Shown here: one piece after another, positions 1 through 5,577 of the stretch
How the letters are laid out: each line of letters opens with the position of its first letter
Position numbering within the stretch: position 1 is the first letter of the stretch
From: a bacterium
GTDB taxonomy: Bacteria > Oederibacteriota > Muellerivitia > Muellerivitales > Muellerivitaceae
Direction: 5' to 3'
Length of the DNA stretch: 5,577 nt
Assembly: GCA_025980505.1 (NCBI GenBank)
Contig: JAICXI010000154.1
Coordinates: 1 to 5,577, forward strand
Program-made: the position numbers and the translations under genes
Notes under the pieces: generated by a model
What the model saw: the letters and a program-made list of their open reading frames with translations, nothing else
Databases searched by the model: none
What the model was told of the DNA's origin: nothing

Positions 1-1491
1 CCTTTCGGGCTTGGGGAGGCAGGGCAGGATCAGGTAAAAAGCCAGGGCAAAACCTGAAATTTCCAGGAACCGGGTCGCGCCCAGGGCCGAGGGGGAGTTG
101 AAGGCCCGCAGGACGATGAAAAGGGCCCCGGCGCCGGCCGTCCAAGGAACGTCCCCGGGCTTTTGCTGGAACAAAGCCAGCAACCCCCACAGGACGGCGG
201 CCAAGAGGCAGTATCCTTCCGGGCTGAAGGGCGGCAAAAAACCCGCCGCCAGCAACAGGGCCAGCAAGGCGCCTTCCACCCACTTCAAGGGAATGGAAGG
301 CAAGGAAAGGGGCTTGGGGGGTGAGAGTTCCAACCGCCCCAAAAGGCCGGCGAAAATCCAAACCAACTCCGGCATTTGGAAGGGAAGGTCCACGAAGGCG
401 AAAAGGAAAAAAGCCAGCGCTCCCGCCAGGACGCCCCATCCTTCCCAGCGGGAAGGCGGCTTCAACCGCCTTGCGATTTGGAAGGCGGCCAGGAGGAACA
501 AGGACAGCCCCACCAGTCCCGTTTCGGCCAACAGTTGGAGGAACAGGTTATGCGCGAATCGGGAACCGGTCTCCAGGCTGAAGCCTCCCCTTTGATAAGC
601 CTCCGCGAAGGTCCCCCAACCCGTCCCGAACAAGGGATGGTCCGTGAAGATCGACCAAGCCGATTGCCAAAGGGCGAGCCGCATGTGAAGGGCCGCCCAA
701 AGCCAGCTTTGAAGCCCGCGGGTCGCCAACACCGCCCCCACGCCCAGGAGGCCCAACCCGAGGGCCGCGCCCACCCACAACATCCGGCGCCGCAGCCAAA
801 GGAGCGCAAGCACGGAAAGGGTCAGGCAGGCCACCGCGCCCACGCTTTGGGTGGCGCCCAACCCGGCCGCCAAGAGGAGGGTCAAGAGGCCGAACAGGAC
901 CCTTTTCCCCCCCGACGCGGTGAGGGCCAGGAGGAAACCCTGTGGCAGGAAAAAAATCAGGAGGGCCGCCAGGGCGCCCGGCGTGACCAAAGGCCCGAAA
1001 GCCCTTTTGTTGTGGGCCGCGGCCGTGGCGATCTTGAGTTCCTCGCCGGAAAGCCCCGGCAGGCGGAAAGCCAGGTTCTCAAAACCATGATACCACTGTC
1101 CCAGCGCGACCCAGGCACAGGCCGCCGCCGCCAGGAGAAAAAGGACCTCCACCCGGGTTTGGGACGCGGGGTCCTGGGACCGCCCCATCAGGTAAAGCAG
1201 GGTCCCCAGGAAAAGGAAGCCCGCCGACTGAAGGGCAAGGGCCGGCACCAGGGAAAAGGGGGCGGAAAGGAGGGCGTAAAGCAGGAACAGCCACCACGCC
1301 GGGCCCAACAAGGCCAGGGACCCCGGCGGAACCGCCCGGAAAAGAAGGAGGGCCAGGCCCCCTCCCAGCGCCACGGCATAGGACCGTTCCTGGAACAAGG
1401 CGGGATGGAAAAGGAGGTAAATTCCCAGGGCGAAATAAAGGAATCCCCAAAACCGTTCGGAGGAAAGCGGGGTGGCAAGGAGGGATTTCAT
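1..1491 (-). CDS. Wzy_C / O-antigen ligase-family polytopic membrane protein, C-terminus cut by window start
   Basis: Translating the minus strand from the ATG at 1491 gives 497 codons with no stop to the window edge, so the 3' end is missing. The protein is very hydrophobic, with about a dozen or more likely membrane spans (for example around residues 14-33, 38-56, 166-191, 197-233, 237-257, 312-340, 349-368, 404-420 and 478-491). A periplasmic-loop block at 271-335 matches the Wzy_C signature: R271 then LALWQSAWSIF, DHPLFGTGWG (284-293), then AHN (313-315) and AETGLVG (322-328). R271 and H314 correspond to the Arg and His important in WaaL ligases. Family members transfer or polymerise undecaprenyl-linked glycans at the outer face of the inner membrane. 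The sequence does not tell ligase (WaaL), polymerase (Wzy) and protein O-oligosaccharyltransferase (PglL) apart. An in-frame TAA at 1501-1503 and no other Met before residue 102 support this start, although no Shine-Dalgarno is visible. It lies 95 bp downstream of aroQ on the same strand. Confidence 0.87.
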   Translation of the reverse strand, partial: MKSLLATPLSSERFWGFLYFALGIYLLFHPALFQERSYAVALGGGLALLLFRAVPPGSLALLGPAWWLFLLYALLSAPFSLVPALALQSAGFLFLGTLLYLMGRSQDPASQTRVEVLFLLAAAACAWVALGQWYHGFENLAFRLPGLSGEELKIATAAAHNKRAFGPLVTPGALAALLIFFLPQGFLLALTASGGKRVLFGLLTLLLAAGLGATQSVGAVACLTLSVLALLWLRRRMLWVGAALGLGLLGVGAVLATRGLQSWLWAALHMRLALWQSAWSIFTDHPLFGTGWGTFAEAYQRGGFSLETGSRFAHNLFLQLLAETGLVGLSLFLLAAFQIARRLKPPSRWEGWGVLAGALAFFLFAFVDLPFQMPELVWIFAGLLGRLELSPPKPLSLPSIPLKWVEGALLALLLAAGFLPPFSPEGYCLLAAVLWGLLALFQQKPGDVPWTAGAGALFIVLRAFNSPSALGATRFLEISGFALAFYLILPCLPKPER

Positions 1492-1497
1492 GGGGTT

Positions 1498-1503
1498 ATT
1501 TTA
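1498..1503 (-). promoter_or_regulatory. Possible -10 box (TAAAAT) for a leaderless transcript of the Wzy_C gene
   Basis: On the minus strand TAAAAT (5 of 6 matches to TATAAT) ends six bases before the ATG at 1491. Transcription from it would start at or next to the start codon. The bases between (AACCCC) and further upstream hold no purine-rich ribosome binding site, which fits a leaderless mRNA. No good -35 box is present at 16-18 bp spacing. The assignment is inferred from spacing alone. Confidence 0.35.
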
Positions 1504-1541
1504 GGGGAAAACCGCCCGTCAGTCCTCAGCTATCCGTCGCG

Positions 1542-1567
1542 CCCCCGCCGGAAATTTCCAGCCGGGG
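1542..1567 (-). repeat. Imperfect 13+13 bp inverted repeat between aroQ and the Wzy_C gene
   Basis: The two 13-base arms (1542-1554 and 1555-1567) meet at the perfect palindrome GGAAATTTCC. On the minus-strand RNA the arms CCCCGGCUGGAAA and UUUCCGGCGGGGG pair with one G-G mismatch and one G-U wobble, leaving an AAUU loop. On the plus strand the same positions give two mismatches (C-C and C-A), so the hairpin is better suited to the aroQ-direction transcript. It begins about 20 bases after the aroQ stop. No U-run follows, so it is not a canonical intrinsic terminator. It could protect the aroQ 3' end, weaken read-through, or be a dyad site for a protein. Confidence 0.5.
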
Positions 1568-1586
1568 ACGGCTGCGGCAACCTTTT

Positions 1587-2036
1587 TTATTTCTTCTTTT
1601 CGGGCAGGTCGAGCAGGACGGCCGCCTGCAAGGCCAAAAGATAGCTGTTCTTGCCGAAGCCGGCGATCTGTCCCACGGCCACGGGCGAGACATGGGAGGC
1701 TTGGCGGAACCCTTCCCGCGCGTGGATGTTGGAAAGATGGACCTCGATGGCGGGCACCGACACGGCCGACAGGGCGTCCCGGATGGCCACGGACGTATGG
1801 GTGTAGGCCGCGGGGTTGATCAGGATCACGTCGGCCCAATGCCGGGAGTTTTGGATGGTTTCCACGATCTCCCCCTCGTGGTTGGACTGCACGATGCGTA
1901 ATTCCACGCCCGACTTGGCGGCATGCGCGTTGAGTTCCTTGTTGATTTCCTCCAGGGTGACCAAGCCGTAAACGTTCGGTTCCCTTTCCCCCAGCAGGTT
2001 CAGGTTCGGGCCGTGGATGACGAGTATTTTACGCAT
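1587..2036 (-). CDS. aroQ: 3-dehydroquinate dehydratase, type II (AroQ)
   Basis: The 149-aa product has the usual length for the type II enzyme, which converts 3-dehydroquinate to 3-dehydroshikimate, step three of the shikimate pathway. It is a cytosolic enzyme, normally a dodecamer of flavodoxin-like subunits. The N-terminus has HGPNLNLLGEREPNVYG (8-24) with the catalytic Arg18 and Tyr23 of the mobile lid. Next come SNHEGE (51-56), the substrate-binding loop ILINPAAYTHTS (71-82) with Asn74, and EVHLSNIHAREGFR (98-111) with the general-acid His100 and Arg111. The C-terminal AGFGKNSYLLAL (125-136) is also typical. No key residue is missing. The ATG at 2036 follows an AAGGA Shine-Dalgarno with five bases between. 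No other aro gene is visible. Its upstream neighbour is divergent and its downstream neighbour is an envelope polysaccharide gene, so the context adds nothing to its function. Confidence 0.98.
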   Translation of the reverse strand: MRKILVIHGPNLNLLGEREPNVYGLVTLEEINKELNAHAAKSGVELRIVQSNHEGEIVETIQNSRHWADVILINPAAYTHTSVAIRDALSAVSVPAIEVHLSNIHAREGFRQASHVSPVAVGQIAGFGKNSYLLALQAAVLLDLPEKKK

Positions 2037-2041
2037 GAGGT

Positions 2042-2046
2042 TCCTT
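2042..2046 (-). promoter_or_regulatory. Shine-Dalgarno site of aroQ
   Basis: AAGGA on the minus strand, five bases before the ATG at 2036. It supports this start and is the clearest ribosome binding site in the window. Confidence 0.7.
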
Positions 2047-2047
2047 G

Positions 2048-2076
2048 TTGTGTCCGCCGTCGAGTTTCCCTATGCT
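2048..2076 (+). promoter_or_regulatory. Weak candidate sigma70-like promoter for the GT-C gene
   Basis: TTGTGT (2048-2053) and TATGCT (2071-2076) are separated by 17 bases and match the -35 and -10 consensus at 3 and 4 of 6 positions. A start near 2083 would give a leader of about 80 nt before the ATG at 2163. The match is weak. The optimal spacing and the divergent intergenic position are the main support. Confidence 0.3.
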
Positions 2077-2101
2077 AATCAGAAGTCGCGGGTCGGCACA
2101 A
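2072..2101 (-). promoter_or_regulatory. Weak candidate sigma70-like promoter for aroQ
   Basis: On the minus strand TTGTGC (2101-2096) and TAGCAT (2077-2072) are separated by 18 bases, with 3 and 4 of 6 consensus matches. A start near 2065 gives a leader of about 30 nt that includes the AAGGA site. The -10 box shares most of its bases with the plus-strand -10 box. Confidence 0.3.
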
Positions 2102-2162
2102 GAAAAAACGAAGATTTACCCGCAAAACGCCATGGGCGGTCTTTCGACCCAAAGGCGATCCC

Positions 2163-4358
2163 ATGGCCAAGCCGGGTCCCATCATGCGGCCTTTCTCCAA
2201 AACCAAGGTTGCCCCCCCAACGCCGGCCCGGCCCCTCTCCGCCTACCGGCGGGCGTCCTGGATGGCCTTTGCGATTTTCTTGGCGGCCAACAGCTGGCTG
2301 TCCTATGCCGCGCCGTCCCCCGGGGCCCGGGCTTGGATCTTTTTCGCGGGACTTGTCCTCCCCTTCCTCCTGCTGATCGGCCTGCTGCGTAAAAGCCCTC
2401 CTTCCGCAGGCGTGCTTTTCCCCTCCCAAAGCCTTCCCCCCATGCCGCTTGCCTGGGGGGCCGCTTTTTGCCTCCTTGCCCTTGCCCTCCGCCTCGGCCG
2501 ATTGACGACCCTCTCCCAATGGCCCCTGGCGGACGAGGGAATCTTCGGTTATTTCGCCGTCCGCCTGGGTGAAAAGTGGGACTGGTCCCTCCTGCAGGGC
2601 CTCAGCCAACTGCCGACCCTCTTCACCTGGCTGCAAGCCGTTTTATTCAAAATCGCGGGGCCATCCCTCGCCGATTTATGGCTTTTCCCGGCCCTGTGGT
2701 CGATCCTATTGATTCCGGCGGCTTGGTTCGCATGCCGCAAATTTTTCGACCCCTCCCTCAGTGCCATCATCGTGGGAGTGGCGGCCTTCGGCTTTTGGCC
2801 CCTTTTTCTGGGGCGTTTTTCCACGCAGGCCTCCTTTATGGTCTTTTGGGAATGCGTCGAATTCTGGGCGCTCGGATCCTTCGGGAAAGCCGAAGAACCC
2901 GAAAAAAAATCGAGGGCCTTCCTATTAGGCATGGTCACGGGAATCGGCTTTTATACCTACTTGCCCTGGTTCAGCATCGCTTGCGTGGCGGCGCTGGCGG
3001 TTGCGGGCAACCGGTCCATGGAATTCCCGAGGCGGGTTTTCTTTCTCTCCATCCTCTTCCTCACCGCCTGCAGCATCGCCCTTCCCCTGTTCCTGGCCTT
3101 TTTCCACACCCGCTTCGACTACCTGGAACACCTTTGGTCCTTGGGTTCCGGGCACCCGTTCGGGGAACACCTGGACCTCCTTTTCGCCTACTGCAGCGAC
3201 TTGTTCTGGGGCGCGCGTCACGCCACCTTCCGGTACGGTCCCCTCTGGGGCGGGTTTTTAAATCCGCTTTTGGATTCCTGTTTCTTGTTCGGATGGATTG
3301 TTTTGCCCCGTTTTCGATCCTCCGCTTTCGCCCATTGGTTTTGGGTTTCCATCCCGATATTGGCGCTTCCAGCCTTGCTCTCCGATAATTTCGAGGACAT
3401 GAGGATCATCCAGCTCATCCCGGTGATCGCCGTCATCACGGGTTTGGGCATCCGTTTCCTCGTTTCCACCCTCCCACCCCTCCAAAGGACTTTTCCCCTT
3501 TTCTTGATCTTCTTCGTGTCTTCCAGCCTGGATTTCCATCATCTTTTCATCGTTTACGGACATGGGTGGGAGGAGAAGCCGAATTATTACGGGGCCCATA
3601 AATCCCCGGAATTTTACAGGGCCTATCTGCTTTTAAAACCGCTGGCCCGAGCCCAAGGGCCGGGGCTCATTCTTTTGAACTTCAACCCCGATCCTTATGA
3701 CCAGACGCTCTTCGTGGCAACCTACGCCTTCAATTCGGCCGAAAACGCTTCTTTGGGCCCCCACCCAACCCGGTGGGCGGCCATCCTGGCCAACGTGCAC
3801 GAGGAACCTTATCTGAAAAAAATCTTCCCCGGCGGAAAATGGTTTTGGCTTTCGCAAGGGCTGGACCGGATGGACGGCGGATTCCTGCTGGAAGTGGTTC
3901 CGGTGACCCCTTCCAACCGGGCCCTCCTGGAACGCTGGACCCGGGCGGACCATTCCCTCAAGGAACTGACCTACCTGGTGATGGAGACCGGCGTGAACCC
4001 CGACCAAAGCCGGATGCTGGGTGTCCTGGAAAAGGCCTATCCCTTCTTCAAAGGGGATCCCCTTTTGGAATCCCGCTACTGGCGGATCAGGGCCGTCCAC
4101 GAAAGCGCGGGACAGGGGACCTCCCAAGCCGTGGAAGACGAGGGGAAGGCCATCCGGCTCGGCCACCCCATGGCCCACCTTTACAACGAGATGGGATGCC
4201 TGCTGTTCAAGGAAGGAAAAATGGACCGCGCCCGGAGGGCCTTTGAAGAATCCCTGCGGCTGAAACCCAATTGCACCGACGCCGGAGAAAACCTTAAGAA
4301 CCTGATTTTAATGATGAAAGAAAGCGGTAAAACCCGGGCCGCCCCGGATAGCCGTTGA
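2163..4358 (+). CDS. GT-C-fold (PMT/ArnT-like) membrane glycosyltransferase-like protein with C-terminal TPR
   Basis: The 731-aa product has a membrane half (residues about 32-463, a dozen or more hydrophobic segments) and a soluble half (about 465-731). After the third hydrophobic segment, WPLADEGIFGYFA (120-132) places Asp124-Glu125 in the first outer loop. This is where PMT/ArnT-type GT-C enzymes carry their acidic catalytic/metal-binding pair. FWPLFLGRFSTQASFMVFW (211-229) resembles the following Arg-containing conserved region. Such enzymes move a sugar from a polyprenyl-phosphate donor to a lipid, glycan or protein at the periplasmic face. Acceptor and sugar cannot be told here. Residues 670-701 form a canonical TPR (NEMGCLLFKEGKMDRARRAF, then LRLKP), and 636-669 may be a degenerate one. 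The ATG at 2163 is the first start after an in-frame TAA (2076-2078), with a weak AAAGG seven bases upstream. Met8 is an alternative start. It is divergent from aroQ and convergent with the OmpA-type gene, so it is probably monocistronic. Confidence 0.82.
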   Translation: MAKPGPIMRPFSKTKVAPPTPARPLSAYRRASWMAFAIFLAANSWLSYAAPSPGARAWIFFAGLVLPFLLLIGLLRKSPPSAGVLFPSQSLPPMPLAWGAAFCLLALALRLGRLTTLSQWPLADEGIFGYFAVRLGEKWDWSLLQGLSQLPTLFTWLQAVLFKIAGPSLADLWLFPALWSILLIPAAWFACRKFFDPSLSAIIVGVAAFGFWPLFLGRFSTQASFMVFWECVEFWALGSFGKAEEPEKKSRAFLLGMVTGIGFYTYLPWFSIACVAALAVAGNRSMEFPRRVFFLSILFLTACSIALPLFLAFFHTRFDYLEHLWSLGSGHPFGEHLDLLFAYCSDLFWGARHATFRYGPLWGGFLNPLLDSCFLFGWIVLPRFRSSAFAHWFWVSIPILALPALLSDNFEDMRIIQLIPVIAVITGLGIRFLVSTLPPLQRTFPLFLIFFVSSSLDFHHLFIVYGHGWEEKPNYYGAHKSPEFYRAYLLLKPLARAQGPGLILLNFNPDPYDQTLFVATYAFNSAENASLGPHPTRWAAILANVHEEPYLKKIFPGGKWFWLSQGLDRMDGGFLLEVVPVTPSNRALLERWTRADHSLKELTYLVMETGVNPDQSRMLGVLEKAYPFFKGDPLLESRYWRIRAVHESAGQGTSQAVEDEGKAIRLGHPMAHLYNEMGCLLFKEGKMDRARRAFEESLRLKPNCTDAGENLKNLILMMKESGKTRAAPDSR

Positions 4359-4407
4359 TTCAACCCGGCCCACCGCCGCACGCCCATCCCTTGAAACTTC
4401 GCGCTGG

Positions 4408-5577
4408 TTAATTGCCGTCCACGGGCTGGGGTACCCCCGAGGGCGCCGCCTGGGTGGCAGGAGCCGAAGGAGCCGGTTGGGCCGAAGCCGCCGGCGAAGA
4501 GGAAGCCGGCACTTCCTTGGAGGGCGCTTGGGGCGGCGGGACGGCAGGATTGTCTTGCGGGGCCTGCGCCGGAGGTTGGGAGGGGGCCATCTGGTCCAGG
4601 AATTGCCTCAAGTCCGCGTTGTGGGGGTCGTATTTCAGGGATTTGCGGTAGGCGGCGACGGCCTGGTCCTTCCCGCCCAGGTTCAAGTAACAGTTCCCCG
4701 CCAATTGGTAGGCCTGGGCGTTGCGGCTGTCCGATTCCAGCGCCTTCAAGAACCGGTCCAGCGCCTCCCGGTAATTCCTTTGGTTGTACATGATCAAACC
4801 TTCGCGGATCAGGTCCGTGGCCGTGGCTTCCATGACGCCGGAAACCACCAATTCCACCCGCCGGTTTTTCGCGCGGCCTGCGGGATTATCGTTGGAAGCC
4901 ACCGGCCGGGTTTCGCCGTAACCCACCACGCTCAACTTGGCGGGGTCCATGCCGTTGCGCGCCAGGTAATCCTTCACGGCCTGGGCGCGGGCCAGGGAAA
5001 GCTGCAGGTTGTCCGCATACCGGGACCCCTTGGAAAGCCTCTCGTCATCCGTGTGCCCCGCAATGATGATGACGCTGTCGGGATAACGGCGGTGGATGGC
5101 CGCCGCGGCCTTTTGGATGGCCTCATAACCCCGCTGGAGCAGTTCGGCCTTGCCCGAGTCGAAAAGCAGGTCCCCCGAGACCTGGAAGGTGTACTGGTAA
5201 GGAACCTTCTTGGGCACCCATTTGGCGAAGGTCCAGGCGGGCGGGGCCTTGGCGGTCAAGTCGTCATCGTCTGCGACTTCCAGGTTGAAGGTGTAGTTGC
5301 CCTGCGGCACCAGTTCGCCGGCCTGGTTGCGGCCGTCCCACGCGTAACGGCCCGGGGGGTTGCCTTTCCCCTCGAAGGTCTTGACCAGCATGCCCGTGGA
5401 ATCCAGGACGGTGATTTTATAGCGGCTGATGGGTTCCTCGCTCTTGGTGGAAAACCGGGCCTCCGCGGTCTGGGTCCCCAGCACGAAGGCGGGCTGGACC
5501 GTCACGGAAGCCTCGGGCTTGATCACGGCACCGCCGATGACCACGTTCAAGGTGATGCGGTGGGTCAGGCCCAGGAC
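4408..5577 (-). CDS. Outer-membrane/OmpA-family protein with FlgD-like Ig domain, TPRs and Pro/Ala-rich tail, N-terminus cut by window end
   Basis: The frame is open to the window edge, giving 389 visible residues (numbered from the edge) before TAA at 4408-4410. The TTG at 5550 is internal, not the start. Visible residues 1-16 (GLTHRITLNVVIGG) look like the terminal beta-strand of a PorV/UPF0164-type barrel. Residues about 50-103 form a FlgD-like Ig fold (RYKITVLDSTGMLVKTF, YAWDGRNQAGELVPQGNYTF). An OmpA C-terminal domain spans about 127-246. It has GHTDD (174-178), NLQLSLARAQAV (190-201), GYGETRP (219-225) and NRRVEL (238-243); Asp177 and Arg197 correspond to the pair that holds peptidoglycan diaminopimelate. 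Two TPRs follow (about 252-285 and 286-319), then a Pro/Ala/Ser/Gln-rich tail (331-389). It probably anchors the outer membrane to peptidoglycan while the TPRs bind periplasmic partners. It is convergent with the GT-C gene, 49 bp between stops. Confidence 0.93.
   Translation of the reverse strand, partial: VLGLTHRITLNVVIGGAVIKPEASVTVQPAFVLGTQTAEARFSTKSEEPISRYKITVLDSTGMLVKTFEGKGNPPGRYAWDGRNQAGELVPQGNYTFNLEVADDDDLTAKAPPAWTFAKWVPKKVPYQYTFQVSGDLLFDSGKAELLQRGYEAIQKAAAAIHRRYPDSVIIIAGHTDDERLSKGSRYADNLQLSLARAQAVKDYLARNGMDPAKLSVVGYGETRPVASNDNPAGRAKNRRVELVVSGVMEATATDLIREGLIMYNQRNYREALDRFLKALESDSRNAQAYQLAGNCYLNLGGKDQAVAAYRKSLKYDPHNADLRQFLDQMAPSQPPAQAPQDNPAVPPPQAPSKEVPASSSPAASAQPAPSAPATQAAPSGVPQPVDGN

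Noticed and set aside
98..595. Plus-strand 165-codon open frame
   Set aside because: Basic, low-complexity translation antisense to the Wzy_C gene, with no ribosome binding site and no domain.
1561..1588. Plus-strand GC stem followed by a T-run (1583-1588), resembling a terminator
   Set aside because: The only stem near the T-run is about 4 bp, and no plus-strand gene ends here. The T-run is the A-rich 3' end of aroQ (lysine codons and TAA) on the other strand.
376..1644. Plus-strand 422-codon open frame opposite the Wzy_C gene
   Set aside because: The translation is low-complexity (Gln, Gly, Arg, Pro, Glu), has no recognisable domain and runs past the start of the minus-strand gene into aroQ. 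The minus strand encodes a clear Wzy_C protein. This is a GC-driven antisense shadow.
1519..1839. Minus-strand 106-codon frame overlapping aroQ
   Set aside because: It lies mostly inside aroQ in another frame, and its translation is Arg/Gly/Pro-rich shadow sequence.
2576..3388. Plus-strand 270-codon frame inside the GT-C gene
   Set aside because: An alternate-frame shadow of a gene with clear membrane segments and a DE motif. The shadow has no coherent domain.
3633..4178. Minus-strand 181-codon frame antisense to the GT-C gene
   Set aside because: It overlaps the region coding for the soluble domain, has no recognisable family and no upstream ribosome binding site.
4336..4371. Inverted repeat GGGCCG / CGGCCC with an inner GTTG-ATT-CAAC hairpin near the convergent gene ends
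   Set aside because: The left arm lies inside the GT-C coding sequence and no T-run follows on either strand, so it does not meet the pattern of an intrinsic terminator. Six-base GC arms are expected by chance here.
5548..5550. TTG at 5550 as the start of the OmpA-type gene
   Set aside because: The frame continues upstream to the window edge with barrel-strand-like sequence, no Shine-Dalgarno precedes the TTG, and no signal peptide follows it.
1..5577. CRISPR array, tRNA or rRNA, insertion sequence, attachment site
   Set aside because: No regularly spaced direct repeats, cloverleaf, rRNA-like stretch, transposase-like frame or terminal repeats were seen on either strand.

Overview
The window is a GC-rich bacterial segment with four protein-coding genes, two of them cut by the window ends. 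There are no RNA genes, insertion sequences or CRISPR repeats that I can see, and no gap between genes exceeds about 130 bases. The outer-membrane/OmpA-type protein at the right end points to a diderm (Gram-negative) bacterium. Its apparent combination of an outer-membrane barrel, a FlgD-like Ig domain, an OmpA domain and TPRs suggests a less-studied diderm phylum (for example near Elusimicrobiota, Fibrobacterota or Omnitrophota) rather than a proteobacterium. That placement is inference and low confidence.

Layout from left to right. (1) 1-1491, minus strand, 3' end outside the window: a polytopic membrane protein with the Wzy_C / O-antigen ligase signature. (2) 1587-2036, minus strand: aroQ, a complete type II 3-dehydroquinate dehydratase with all expected active-site residues. 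(3) 2163-4358, plus strand, divergent from aroQ: a GT-C-type membrane glycosyltransferase-like protein of 731 aa with a long soluble C-terminal region ending in a TPR. (4) 4408-5577, minus strand, convergent with gene 3, 5' end outside the window: a modular envelope protein with a probable last beta-strand of an outer-membrane barrel, a FlgD-like Ig domain, an OmpA peptidoglycan-binding domain, two TPRs and a Pro/Ala-rich tail.

Regulation. The 126-bp region between aroQ and gene 3 carries weak sigma70-like boxes on both strands whose -10 elements overlap at 2071-2077. The 95-bp gap between aroQ and the Wzy_C gene holds a strong imperfect inverted repeat. It also holds a TAAAAT box six bases upstream of a start codon that lacks a Shine-Dalgarno sequence, an arrangement typical of leaderless transcripts.

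How the genes may work together. Three of the four genes act at the envelope. The Wzy_C protein and the GT-C protein both belong to families that use polyprenyl-linked sugars on the outer face of the inner membrane, and the OmpA-type protein ties the outer membrane to peptidoglycan. aroQ is a cytosolic housekeeping enzyme without an obvious functional link. I found no convincing undescribed multi-gene system here. The most unusual items are the domain architectures of genes 3 and 4 and the promoter arrangements.
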